Of a DNA stretch of 64,000 nucleotides, positions 44,209 through 54,440 are shown piece after piece. The number at the start of each line of letters is the position of its first letter. Position 1 is the first letter of the stretch. The notes below the pieces were generated by a model. That model saw nothing but the letters and a program-made list of their open reading frames with translations, made no database searches and was not told the DNA's origin. The position numbers and the translations under genes are program-made. The DNA is from Isochrysis galbana. Its lineage: Eukaryota; Haptophyta; Isochrysidales; Isochrysidaceae. The DNA lies in contig CM030938.1 in assembly GCA_018136815.1 (NCBI GenBank), positions 5,612,638 to 5,676,637 of the forward strand, written 5' to 3'.

Positions 44209-47200
44209 TTGTGCGATCTTTGATCGGATGCCAAAAACCAGAGGCTAATCGAGAGTACATAAGAAGAGAACTGAGCGCCTTGGCCGGATGCTAGCTATCG
44301 ATAGCCTCCACAATGAGGGGTAGAGGGCTATCCTCGACGCGTAGCTTGGCGTTCGTGTCGCGGTAGTCCACGCAGAATCGAACGGAGCCATCTTTCTTGC
44401 TGACCAGGACTACTCGGGAAGCCCAAGCCGAATTTGACTGCGATAATGCCGGCGGCTTCCATCTTGGCTACCTCCTCTTCTATGATGAGCTCGCCTGCGC
44501 GGCCCACTCTAGACGGAGCGTGCCGGTGAGGAACAGCGCCGGGGTTGAGTGGCAACTCCACCTCGAGAACGTGCGTATGGTTTGGAGCCCCCGGGTGCAA
44601 CGCGAAAGCTTTGATGCGCCGGGCCAAGAGTTGGCGTACTTCTTCTCGTTGATCGTCGGACAGAAGCCGGTCTGGATCGATGGTGGCTGAGTCGAGTAGA
44701 GATCGTTGCTCCTCGCTCAGCGCGGTGACAGGGTCACCATCCCCCTCGCTTCCAGTCGGAGTCCAGCCCCGGTGCAACTTGAAACGCACCTGGAGCGAAG
44801 CTATCGGATGCAGAGACGGCAGGGTCAGCGCATCGACTCCGGTGTGGATGATCGTCACCGCGATGCGATGATCGTCCGTGGGCGTGACCACCGTGGGCAT
44901 TACGAGAGGGGACGAATCGAGAGCCTCGCGATTTGGTAGGCGGTCGACCAGCATCGCGCAGTCCGAATGATCTCGGAGAGCTAGCGGAACCCTGACCCAG
45001 ATGGTTGCGCGGTGGAAGGCAGGAATCGTCACCGCTTGCTCCGTATAGAGAAGATATTCGGACGAGGTAGACGCCGGAGCTTTGGCCGCAAACTCGTCGG
45101 CAGACTCAAAGAGAGGTGTATAGAGTGGCTGTCTAGCATCAGCAGCAGCCTCACCCTCCGATCCGGCCGGGATCTCTCGTGTTCCCGTCGACCTCTCCAG
45201 AAAGTCGACAGTCAGCGGCTGTCCGGGTGACATCGAGATAGCTCCGACGAAGCCGGAGTCCGCGACTGGGGGCGGCGCCGTGGAAACTCTGACTACGCAT
45301 TCGGAAAGGACTCTTGAAGAGTCTTCTGAATCGCCAGAGGCAGGACGGAGGCGGAGGCTTCCTTCCGAGCTCGCGGCGTCGAGAGAAATGGTAGCGGAGT
45401 GAGCGGCCAAAAAATCGTTCCCGAGCAGCAGCATCGGGTTTCCTTCGATGACCGCGAACGAATGACGGAAGAGGCGACCGGACAAGGAGAAGACGAGGCT
45501 AGCCCGGCCCTAGTGATGAGAGGAAGGCCGTCCGGCCCATGTAGGTTGGGGACGGTAGCGTCCGATACGCGTTCGACGCAAGCGTCTTCAGGTAGTCGAT
45601 CGAGAAGAGCAGTGGTGATTACTGACGGGCCCGCTCCAGTGTCAGCCAGGGTGCTGTTCACCGTGAGGGCAACGTCCGGGAGAACGAACCCTTGAGCTGC
45701 GCGGTCGCCATCGGCACGGCAGACCACGAGATCGCGGACATAGAGGCAGTGACGAGGGTAGAGCGGCGGCGGAGTGTCCGCGATAGATTCTACTGGAAGC
45801 GAGGTTCCGGCTCCGGGTGACGGGGTGGTTGGATTGGAGGCTGGCCTGGACGGAGAAGGTTCATCGACGTGGGGCACTCGCTCGATAGCGGCGGCTACCG
45901 TCTGCGGCACGAATGGTATTGAAGAGTATGGGGATGCCTTTGCCGAACTAGAGGGGTTAGGCACGCCATCATAGCCTAGCCCTCGACGGTCCGTCGGATG
46001 CCGAGGTTGATCCATTTGGCGTGACCATTCCTTCTCCAGGGACTTCTGCAAGTCTGTCTTCGGAAGCTTCGACAACTCGGAAAATCCGGCCGCACTGAGG
46101 CCCCTAGCGGCAGCCCCATCGCCACACAATGCCTGTGGAGTACCTTCTCCGTCGGCGGCGTCGGAGGGCTTGGTCTCGAGGGCCTGCATGCTCCGGTGTT
46201 CTGGAGTCTCGGGCGTATCATCTTCTCCCGAGTCCAGCCCAACATCCCCGTTTTCAAGTGGCCTTTCGGCTACGACCGAACCGGTCGGTTCGGCCACTCC
46301 TTCGTCGCCAGCCGTGAAGGAGGCGCTCGGAGATAGTGCATTGATGCCTTGAGAGCCCAGTCGAGACAAGATGGGAGGTTCCGACGGCTCCGCAGCTGCC
46401 GCTTGCTCAGCGATTTCTTGGGCGATGGAAGGCGTGACATCCTGCCACCGATGGACCCCCGAAATTACATCACGATCGAAGACCTGCCACTTGCTGCGGC
46501 GCTTCTTCACCGTGTTTGGAGGGCCTGGCGTTGTAGAGCGGTCCCTTATGGGCCACTCCCACGGCGTGAAGCGGTCTCCTTTCGCCTCGGTCCCGTCTTG
46601 CGATACGTTAGTTTCCGAGTCCTCCTGATGAAGCAGGCGAGACGCATCGGCAACGGGGCCTACGTCCGGGATCACGACAACCGAATCAGACACTAGCGAA
46701 CCGCTGGGAGGCGTGAGGTGAGAGCTAGAAGCTGCTTCGCCTCTCCCCTCCATGAAGCGAGCCAGAGCCGTCCTCGGCTCAGCCAGTTCGAAGCCGGTCG
46801 AGCAGAGCGAAGGGCGTTCTCTCAAGCTGGCAGCAGCTTGGGAAATTGCCCAGTCCACCGTGAAGTCGAGCGAACGCGACGCCTTGGCTTTGCGCGCATA
46901 ACGGCGCAAGACTGGCATCCACTGGGCCGCCATTGCACCGGCAATGCCCACATAGGTGCGGCTGCGAAGGGCGCCACGGTGGGGCGACGGCGATAGATCC
47001 GCCATCGCGGATAGACGTCCCTCGACAATCTTCGAAGGCTGCAGGGGCGGGAGTGAAGCCGTCAGGTACAGGCCAGTTGCTTTTTGATGGCCCGTGCCGT
47101 GCTGCCACGGCTGCACAAACTGCCGCGGTCGCAACCCCCCGACTAAGGCGGAGGCTTCCGCGTGCATTCGAGGATTTTCGACGGCAACGAAAGGCGCGTC

Positions 47201-48403
47201 GGCGCTCGCCATGGCGAGGAAGACTCTAGCGGCGGATTCGAGAGCCTGGCGTCGTCCCGGCTCCCGATCGAGCCACTGGCAACTCACCGCCGACAAATAC
47301 GTGCACGGCGGATGCGCGACCACGAGGTCCCAACCTAGATTTTGAATGTGAAGAGCATCTCCGCAGAAGTGGGGAATGTAGTCGATCTCCGACGGTCGTA
47401 GATCGCACGTCGCGACGTGCGCTCCGGCGAGTAGGAACATCGAAGACACGACCCCGCTAGCTTCACCGACGACCAGAACGCGGGGTGGAGGAATCCCCTC
47501 GGCCGCGTCGAACGTCACGGCGTCGTGGATCGCTGCTAACTCAGCGCAAAGCTCGTCGAAATGCGTCGGCAACACGGCAGAGGGCGATGCATGAGTGCTC
47601 GCGTCCGGCCGCCGCAAGGCTAGAGCAGCTTCGGCGAGATGGCGGGGCAAGATGACGGAGGAACCGCTAGCCCAGGCACGGGAGGCGGCTAACATTTGAA
47701 GCTCGCGCGTAGGGGCGCGGGCAGTTTCAGTAGACTTGGCGGCCGAGGAACAACCAACCACGGCGATCCGGTGGATGGCCTCGGCAGTGGAATTCAGGGG
47801 AAGGAGATCGTCGCCCTCGAGTTTCGGTGGGCTAGACATGAAGGGGGTTGGCTCCGGCGGGCGATCCCTGGAACGGGGATCCTCCGGAGAGCCGAGAGAA
47901 AGAGGAGACGCCGGCGTCCGTATGGTGCGCGACGAGAGATCGTAATCGACGGCCCCTGCGTCTCCCGAGTCTGGGGTGGCCACGGCGTGAGCGCGGAAAG
48001 CCGCAGCTCCCTTGGAACCTTCAACTTCATTGACTCCGGAAGCCGACCCTTCCGGGTCGGTAACCAGGTCAGAAACGAGAACGGGTGCAACTTCGAGACG
48101 AGAGAATGAACACGATGACGGAGAAATATAACGAACCGCGGAGAGAGGTGAGGAGGAGGCACTAGTCTCCGCCTCTACAGCACGAGAACCTACAGTAGAC
48201 AACGACAATTCGTCCGCAGAGCGGCTCCGGCTATGGCCCTTGGGAGAGAGGTCTCCAGTGGGGTCCCGCCGGGAAAGAGCAGAAACAGGTAGAGCAGCAA
48301 CAACGTTTTCGGACGCGGCAGCGGCCACGTCGGACCTATCCATAGAACCTAGAGCAGAAGATGATACCGAGTCGACAGCCCCGAGGGCTTCACAACTGAT
48401 TGT
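44209..48403 (-). CDS. pol: chromovirus pol, copy 2 (methyltransferase intact; protease frameshifted; RT onward lost in gap)
   Basis: The pol frame opens at about 48403 with the first ATG at 48343. It reads a Ser-rich N-terminus, the methyltransferase (about residues 287-478), the linker, then the start of the protease (LADTGAGPS). It is broken at 45508-45510, where three C replace four. The rest continues in another frame (45485 to 44328: LLLGNDFL, then the RT N-terminus) until the gap. gag ends 530 bp upstream in a different frame. An open frame (48349 to about 48860, Ser/Pro-rich) bridges the space, so a frameshift or splicing step may link gag to pol. The integrase and chromodomain of this copy are not in the sequence. 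Confidence 0.85.
46910..47485 (-). CDS. phage-type C5 cytosine DNA-methyltransferase domain inside pol
   Basis: This is a domain of the polyprotein, not a separate gene. Motifs are in order: I, RVLVVGEASGVVSSMFLLAG then HVATCDLRP (SAM-binding loop and acidic residue, about 288-314); IV, WDLVVAHPPCTYLS with catalytic Cys347; VI, FVAVENPRM with Glu389; then RQFVQPWQHGTGHQKATGLY; and X, RTYVGIAGAMAAQW (about 462-475). The same series, including HPPCTYLS, ENP, QPxxFGHxxxK and PGIAxAMAxQW, is known from small phage-encoded cytosine methylases, which also lack a long target-recognition region. It differs from the DNMT1/DNMT3-like domains reported in some dinoflagellate and charophyte retrotransposons. 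Predicted to methylate cytosine in DNA. Specificity unknown; activity inferred from complete motifs. Confidence 0.8.
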
Positions 48404-48930
48404 TTACGAAACGAAGAGACCGAAGACGCGTCGAATCCACCTAGCCCACCCCCTTGGGCAGGGCCGTCGGGGGGTGAATCCAGGGATGAAGATGCGACGA
48501 AAGACCTAGGAGAGTTAGAAGAAACCGATGACAGCATAGTATCCGTAGAAATAGATTCCAAGAGGGGCAGCGAGCGAGAATCGGCCCCTAACATCCTAAT
48601 AGCGTGCGGAGTAATAGAAGAACTTGTAGACGTACACGAATTTCGGAGAGTCGGGTCGCGACTATCTCCGGGGCAAACCTGTTTCCAGGAGCCCGGGTCA
48701 AGTGTCGACTCCGGCTTCCGAGATAGCCGTCCGGCGGGGGCTTCAGCCGGCGAGGCGGCTCCCACCGTCGAAGACTGAATGGAGCTAGAGACAGGGGGAG
48801 AATCGCCGCGTTGACAGCTCTTCTCCCCAAGCGACGTAGGGATCGGATCGGGATGGTGGTGGTGGCGTTCGGGCCCACCGCCCGAGATGTTCTCCGCCAG
48901 GGTTTGAGGGACGGGGACCCCGCCGGACCC

Positions 48931-51648
48931 CTACTGAGGCTTAACCCGGACCATCGAGCGAAGAAGCTTATGAATGTGCTCGTCCGATCCACACTCTCCG
49001 CAGCCAGCCTCACACAGAAAGCGGATATATGGCTGACAGATGACGGGGTTGTGAGCACCGTCTCCCGTGCCATATTTCCAGGCTTCGCTGGATGGAGTGC
49101 CAGGAGGAGCGTGAGGTCGGAAAGCGCAGAAGGCACAGCCGTTTTCGTTCGTCCATTCGGTGATTCCCCTATTGATATCGTCCGTCCGTGGAGTTTCCAT
49201 TGAATTATCGGCCGGTCGGCACTTTGCTAGCGCCGCCGAGACCCTTGGGTGCTTGGCATAGCCTGCTACGGCCCAGAAGCGGGCTCGGGCCCGATTCCAA
49301 AGCTCGGGCGTCCACCGGGATACGCCCAAATCGGGCGGTAGCCCTTGGCCGTTCGCCGGCGGATCGCAGCGACGGCTGGGCGGCCGAGACGAGCCTCCCT
49401 TTCGACCCGGTGGATCGGTCAGTATAGCCGGCAACGGTGAGTTGGAGTGGTAACTTGCCGGCGGTGCAGCAGCCCGATAATCAGGCTTCGAAGCAGGCGA
49501 ATGTCCCTGTCCGCGAAGAGCTTCCGCCACGGTAGCTTGGACGGCCGCCTGCACGGCGGCAACCATGTCCGTGGTCGAAGCGGTCTTCTGGGACGAGGAA
49601 GTCTCGTTCTTTGCCTCGCCTGAGGCCTTAGTGCGTACGCTAGCCACGGTTTGCTTCGTCAAGGGCCGGGATTGATGACGCTTCACCCGGGCCTGCTCGT
49701 AAGGGCTGAGGTACCGTTGGCAGAGGTTGACGCACGAGAGCGCCGACCGACCTAGCTCGTGGTTCTCTACGCGGAAACGAGTCTCCGCGAGCACCTCCGC
49801 AAATTTAATAGCATTATCGACGCCGCGCTGAGGATCAACCTTATCGTTTCGAATGATTTCTTCGAACCTCTGGTTGATCTCATGGGCCATGTTTGGGTGA
49901 TCCCACACGTTGGTGGAGTCAACCGCGGAATCGCCAAGCTTGCGGATGTAGGCGCGAACCAAATTCTTGCTGAGCTCACATAGATCAGCGCCGGCCTCGC
50001 GCTCCCTCATGCGGTCCCACTCCATCGACGCCGAGTCTTTCGCGAAACCATCGGCCCCGTTTGCGAAGGTCCCGTCGCATTTGCGAAGAAGGACGTCAGC
50101 AGCGAGGACAGGGTTGAGAGCGAGAGCGCGATCCTCCACTAGATCAAGGAGGAAGGCGAAGATGCGGGAATTGCCGCTGGAATTGGCGCCGGCTGCCGCG
50201 AGGAGGGAGGTAAATATTTCGCGATGATCGCAGCCGAGCGCTAGTGCCCGCTCCAACGGCTTGATGAGCGTGAGTCGAAATTCGTTCCAGGCTGTTGCCG
50301 CCGTTTGCACGTTATCGGAGGCGAGGGCCTTTGGGAAGCGGAGCTCCGAAAGCTCTTTGCCCATCCTGACCTGATGGTGAAGGGTTTGCTCGGCTGAAAA
50401 GCGGCTACGCACCCATTTGAGCAAGTGGTCCTCCTCCATGAAAATTCGGCAATGCCAAACGTTGCCCGCCAGGGAGAGGTTGCTCTTCAAAATGGTGTGG
50501 ATGAGCTCATGCTCGTCGGAGTCGCGGTAAAGTGCGGCCAGATCGCGTGAGGGCAGGGCGAGGAGATTTTTCCACTCGCTTACAACTGCCTCTCGCTCAT
50601 CCATCCCCACCGCAAGGCAGGGGTCGCGAGGGTGGCGGAACGGCACCACCGGGGTCGGGCCCCGGTAAGGGCTCTGATCCTGGCGGCGGGATTCCGATTT
50701 GGAGGTCGGGTACGCCGACCGTGGAACCCTAGTAGCCGGAGAGGCGTGGCCCTTTTGGTCTAGGGCAGGAGGCTCGTCCATGGATGGTTCCTTCTGAGCC
50801 GGCCTAGCAGAATCCGCAGCCGCCTCGGTCCGATCCATGGACGGACTTGAAGTGGGCTCTTGGCGGGCTTGGAGTAGCTGAGTCAGGGCTTTGAACCCTG
50901 CTTCAACTTGATCCCGGAGAAGCCCCTCCCTCGCCTCTGCCGCGGCAAGGGATGACTGTAGGCGCTCCACAGCCCCTTTTAGGGTGTTGGTCTGCGCTTG
51001 AAGCCTTGCCATTTCCGCATCCTGACGCGCCGCGGCCGTCTCGATCGGGGTGATCTCTTGATCAAAGACCCCTTTTGATGACGGCGGGGCATAGTCCCGG
51101 TAAGCGGGGCTTCGGAAGCTGATCCCCTCCCCTTCACCGACCTCAGACTCATCATCTCGAAGGTGAGGAGGGGGGTCAAACTGAATCAGAGGGAGGGGAC
51201 CCTCCTCCACCTCATTGGCCAACTCAGCGACGCTGAAGTTGGCCTCATGCGGGAGAGGGTCATGCTCCACCATGGCCCGCTGTGATTGCACCCGGTGGGT
51301 GCCGAAGGAAGCGGACAAATCCTCGCCATCCGCCACGAGCTGATCGGAGCCAGTCGTGGAGATAGCAGCCGGGGTGATGGGTGCCATTGGTGTAGCCTCA
51401 GAAGCCGTGGGATCACTCGGACATCCCACGGGAGCAAAAGCTGCAGCGGGCAGAGAAGGTTCCCTGAGGGGTTCCTCCTCTGCGGCCGAGGACGCAAGCT
51501 TCGATTTCGTGCTTGTCGAGTCGAGCGCTACCGGAGGGCTCTGAGCCACTCCGTCGCGAGCGGCACCGGCGGCTAGCGCGGCGCTTTGTCCCTCCTCCCC
51601 ACCGGGAGTCGGGTGAATGAAATTCTGGACTGGGTCGGGCAACCCCAT
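48931..51648 (-). CDS. gag: chromovirus gag, copy 2, intact
   Basis: 905 codons from an ATG inside the LTR (51648; MGLPDPVQNFIHPTP) to TAG at 48931. The N-terminal third is acidic and Pro-rich with a coiled-coil segment (AARQDAEMARLQAQTNTLKG). The central helical part (EWKNLLALPSRDLAALYRDS to about YIRKLGDSAV) is the probable capsid region. The C-terminal part has basic/Pro sequence and a Cys/His cluster (NGCAFCAFRPH, later CEAGCGECGSDEHIH) in place of the usual CCHC knuckle. It provides the particle protein for reverse transcription. The first 45 codons lie within the LTR. If an internal ATG is used instead (MAPITPAA), the ORF starts about 70 codons later, outside the LTR. Confidence 0.75.
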   Translation of the reverse strand: MGLPDPVQNFIHPTPGGEEGQSAALAAGAARDGVAQSPPVALDSTSTKSKLASSAAEEEPLREPSLPAAAFAPVGCPSDPTASEATPMAPITPAAISTTGSDQLVADGEDLSASFGTHRVQSQRAMVEHDPLPHEANFSVAELANEVEEGPLPLIQFDPPPHLRDDESEVGEGEGISFRSPAYRDYAPPSSKGVFDQEITPIETAAARQDAEMARLQAQTNTLKGAVERLQSSLAAAEAREGLLRDQVEAGFKALTQLLQARQEPTSSPSMDRTEAAADSARPAQKEPSMDEPPALDQKGHASPATRVPRSAYPTSKSESRRQDQSPYRGPTPVVPFRHPRDPCLAVGMDEREAVVSEWKNLLALPSRDLAALYRDSDEHELIHTILKSNLSLAGNVWHCRIFMEEDHLLKWVRSRFSAEQTLHHQVRMGKELSELRFPKALASDNVQTAATAWNEFRLTLIKPLERALALGCDHREIFTSLLAAAGANSSGNSRIFAFLLDLVEDRALALNPVLAADVLLRKCDGTFANGADGFAKDSASMEWDRMREREAGADLCELSKNLVRAYIRKLGDSAVDSTNVWDHPNMAHEINQRFEEIIRNDKVDPQRGVDNAIKFAEVLAETRFRVENHELGRSALSCVNLCQRYLSPYEQARVKRHQSRPLTKQTVASVRTKASGEAKNETSSSQKTASTTDMVAAVQAAVQATVAEALRGQGHSPASKPDYRAAAPPASYHSNSPLPAILTDPPGRKGGSSRPPSRRCDPPANGQGLPPDLGVSRWTPELWNRARARFWAVAGYAKHPRVSAALAKCRPADNSMETPRTDDINRGITEWTNENGCAFCAFRPHAPPGTPSSEAWKYGTGDGAHNPVICQPYIRFLCEAGCGECGSDEHIHKLLRSMVRVKPQ

Positions 51649-52846
51649 TCGGGTGTATGGACAGGGAACGAACGGCGAACGAAGGACTGTGGGGCGGCGA
51701 GGCGCTCCTAGCGGCCCTAGTGTGATGGGTTGTAAGAGATTGTTAGACCTACAAAGAACTCTTCCCTCAGGGAGGGAGCCTAGGCTGCTTGAGTGCAGCG
51801 ACGCAGCGAACAACGACGGACAACGGAGCTGAGAACAACAGGATACACCGACTCACGAACACACCGGAATCATTCACCCAAACAAAGCAAATTATCAAGC
51901 AACCGCGACCCCAAATCACCGATAACTCAAACACGTCGCGAGAGACGGAGAGAGAGAGCGAGAGAGAGAGAGACTCCGCAGCGACGGCCGGAGCGTGTCT
52001 CCGTTGTAACTTCCCACGTAGCGGAGAGTCCGAAGGGGAGCGTCCTGTCGCGCGACCACGGCGATCACTTTGGATACAGATCGCAACGAGATGTCTTCAC
52101 GACCGAATAAATCTTGCCGTTGAGCGTGAACCTTCTAGACGCTTCTAACGAACAACCCTGAGTAGCAACCAAGGGGAAGAAACACCAAAGGGGCCAAGGC
52201 TTGCATGTAACTTGCATCAAGGGGAAAGATTCCCTCACCTAGGAAGCGAACCTACACCGATCTCCAAGGGGAGATGGCAAATTAAACCTCAAATCTCGAG
52301 CGGCTAGAGCAACCGACTCGCTCGCCAAAACCTTGACCGAGAAGAAAGAAGCAAGGACCTACAAGCCAAGGGTAGCGGACCTAGGGAATGTGAGAGGAAG
52401 TTTCCGAACGCCAACGCGAACGCCAAACGCCGGAAGGCAACGAAACCCTAACCAAGCCAAGCGGAACCTACGAAGAACAGGCCTGGACGACAACGACAAC
52501 GAAAGTGAAAGTGAGCAAGTCCCAAGCAAGAACCGGAACTCAACAAGAAACAACAAGCCTTGCAAGAAGCTAAACAAGCCTTCACAAGGTAACTCGAGAG
52601 CCTGAGACAAGCGCGCAGCGAGTGACAGGCGACCTGGCTCCTTTGGGTCAAGATTACCCGAAAGGAGGAAACCCGGAATCTAGACCTGACAGACAGGCTA
52701 GAAGGAACGAAACAAGAACTCGAATTCTAGATCGCTAGGGACGAACCCTACCAACCTAGATGTACCTGAGCTTCGCCGTGTGGCCGCACGACGAAGGACC
52801 TGGAAATAAGAGCCTAGAAATCGCATCATCTAGGATGAATGCGACA
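51514..52846 (-). repeat. LTR (5' LTR of the complex)
   Basis: 1333 bp with the same ends as 31065-32397 and one noticed difference from it. It should carry the promoter for the element on the minus strand. The bases directly following it (AGCACGAAATCGAAGC) do not start with TGG, so a conventional tRNA primer-binding site is not evident. Confidence 0.9.
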
Positions 52847-53100
52847 CCGTCGCCCCTCTTGCTGTCGTTGTCGCCCCTCCCCCCTCTCTCCCTCACCTCT
52901 CACCTCTCTCCTCTCACTCTCACCACGCACCACAAGGCGAGAAGCGCTCAATCACCATCACCCACAGCATAGAAAAGCGCTCAATCACCATCACCCACAT
53001 CAAAGAAAAACGTTCAATCACCATCAGCCTACACGTGGAACGCGTTCAATCGCCATCACCCCCACCGCCACCGCATGGAAAAGCGTTCAATCGCGGAAGA
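52847..53100 (+). repeat. right target-site duplication and AAATAC element copy B, right part, with minisatellite
   Basis: CCGTC (52847-52851) duplicates 31060-31064. The sequence continues as the right half of the repeat split by the chromovirus (GCCCCTCTTGCTGTCGTTG, CTCACTCTCACCAC). From about 52938 to 53095 there are five units of roughly 28 bp, GAAAAGCGYTCAATCACCAT plus CACCCACA. Confidence 0.8.
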
Positions 53101-53216
53101 TCGTGGGGATCATGAGGGTAGCGCTATCCAACCCACTCGTTTGGCAAGAGGGTATGCTGGCGATGTCAGCCTGAACGAAGGGGTCCGATTTACCTGACTT
53201 TTTGTGACGTTTAACG

Positions 53217-53341
53217 TTATGTACGAAAACGCTACGCGGACACAAAACCACTCTAAAAGCGCACTTTCCTCCATCCACCCGCAGCACTTGGGCCTGACAC
53301 GGACACTGATCGTGATGAACTAGCGTGCATGCCAATGCTTT
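53217..53341. repeat. composite repeat shared with 60127-60292
   Basis: AACGTTATGTACGAAAACGC, followed by TACGCGGACACAAAAC, recurs at 60129-60166 in the same orientation. GCATGCACGCTAGTTCATCA (here on the minus strand) recurs at about 60266-60285 in the opposite orientation. The order of blocks is scrambled between the two sites. Confidence 0.6.
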
Positions 53342-53344
53342 CTG

Positions 53345-54080
53345 GCCCATCTTCGAATTCATAGAAGGACTTCTGGGGATCGTCCTTAGGCCGGGCTCTG
53401 AAGTAGCCCAACGTCTCTTTTGCTACCAAGTGGACAGGCCTCACCCCTCCTCGGGATACTTGGGTATCCTCGCGTGGAGGTATATCCTCACGGATTTCTA
53501 CAACATCCAGTACGGTAACGCGGACGGTCGGACGGTAGGTCCGTTAGATCGATCCTTAGGGCAATTCTTACAAGGTACCACCTATTAGTAACGGCGAAGG
53601 TCGGTTTCTTTCAACAGCTGAAGAAACAACGAAACAACATGGGGCTGCACGCCCCGAGTAACAAACATATTCGGAAAATGATAAGCCCTCTTTATATGGT
53701 GGACAAAGACTTTAACCTAGAAGTATCGGATGACCTCTTGCAGGCGGCAAGAGGCCTAGATATACGAAACATCACACTTGAGATGGGTGTACCGCTATGG
53801 AAAGAATTTGAAGGAAAACGCTGAAGAGCTTATGAGACACAAGGGAGAAATGAACTAGCCAAACCCGAGCGAGAGATAAAGCCACAGTCTCCCGCCCCCT
53901 CCACTCCAACTCCTGGCCGAGGCAGTGCGCGCGGCCTCCCCGGAACCGGCTCTCCACTAAAGAGGGAACTGGGGAAGGGGGAGGGGGTTGTTAGGGGTTA
54001 AGGTTGGGTAGAAGGGAGGTCCACAAGCACACTGCCCCACGCCGCACGTGTAGCGATGATTTTTAAGAAGATTTTTTTTT
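53345..54080 (+). mobile_element. LINE copy D, 3' fragment
   Basis: It encodes the last part of the LINE protein (PIFEFIEGLLGIVLRPGSE, then RPHPSSGYLGILAWRYILTD, later GLHAPSNKHIRKMISPLY and LLQAARGLDIRNIT) with a frameshift near 53570. The 3' UTR follows, with GTTAGGGGTTAAGGTTGGGT, and ends in TTTTTAAGAAGA plus T9-10. Orientation is opposite to copies B and C. Heavily 5'-truncated. Confidence 0.9.
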
Positions 54081-54299
54081 GTATTTCTGTCCCTCCGTCC
54101 CTCCGTGCCAAATGAAAATATAATACCGAGTACATAGTGATAGTAAAGAAGGGACCCCGCCGCCGCCGTCCGCTGCCGCGTCGCCTCACAGCCGTCGACG
54201 TCGGCCCCGCGCCTTTCCTTGCCGCAAGTTATGGAAGAAAAAGAGAGAAACAGAGAATTCACATCTGTTGGCAGAGAGCATCGGAGAGAGCCAGCTGAG

Positions 54300-54440
54300 C
54301 CTGACGCTCCCTCCCTCCCTCCCTCCCTCCCTCTCTCTCCCTCTCTCTCTGTCTCTCCCTCCCTCCCTCCCTCCCTCCCTCTCTCCCTCCCTCCCTCCCT
54401 CTCTCTCTCCCTTTCTCTCCCGCTTTGCGGCTCCCGGTCG
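54300..54440 (+). promoter_or_regulatory. pyrimidine-rich leader of the AT-hook gene
   Basis: CTCC/CTCT tandem tract ending 20 bp before the ATG at 54441. Same type of leader as at 12700-12988 and 26180-26296. Confidence 0.5.

Larger units (their letters stand above)
31065..52846 (-). mobile_element. Ty3/gypsy chromovirus complex carrying a C5 DNA-methyltransferase domain
   Basis: It is bounded by TGTCG...CGACA LTR ends and the CCGTC duplication. Order along the minus strand: LTR (52846-51514), gag (51648-48931), pol with methyltransferase, protease and part of RT (48.4-44.2 kb), 100-N gap, LTR (about 44108-42991), gag (43.1-40.4 kb), full pol (39.9-32.8 kb), LTR (32397-31065). The two outer LTRs are both exactly 1333 bp, and I noticed one substitution between them (31573 T against 52022 C), so the insertion is very recent. 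One element unit would be about 13.3 kb. Either a tandem three-LTR derivative arose by recombination, or one element was duplicated in assembly. The single matching target duplication shows one original insertion event. Confidence 0.9.
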
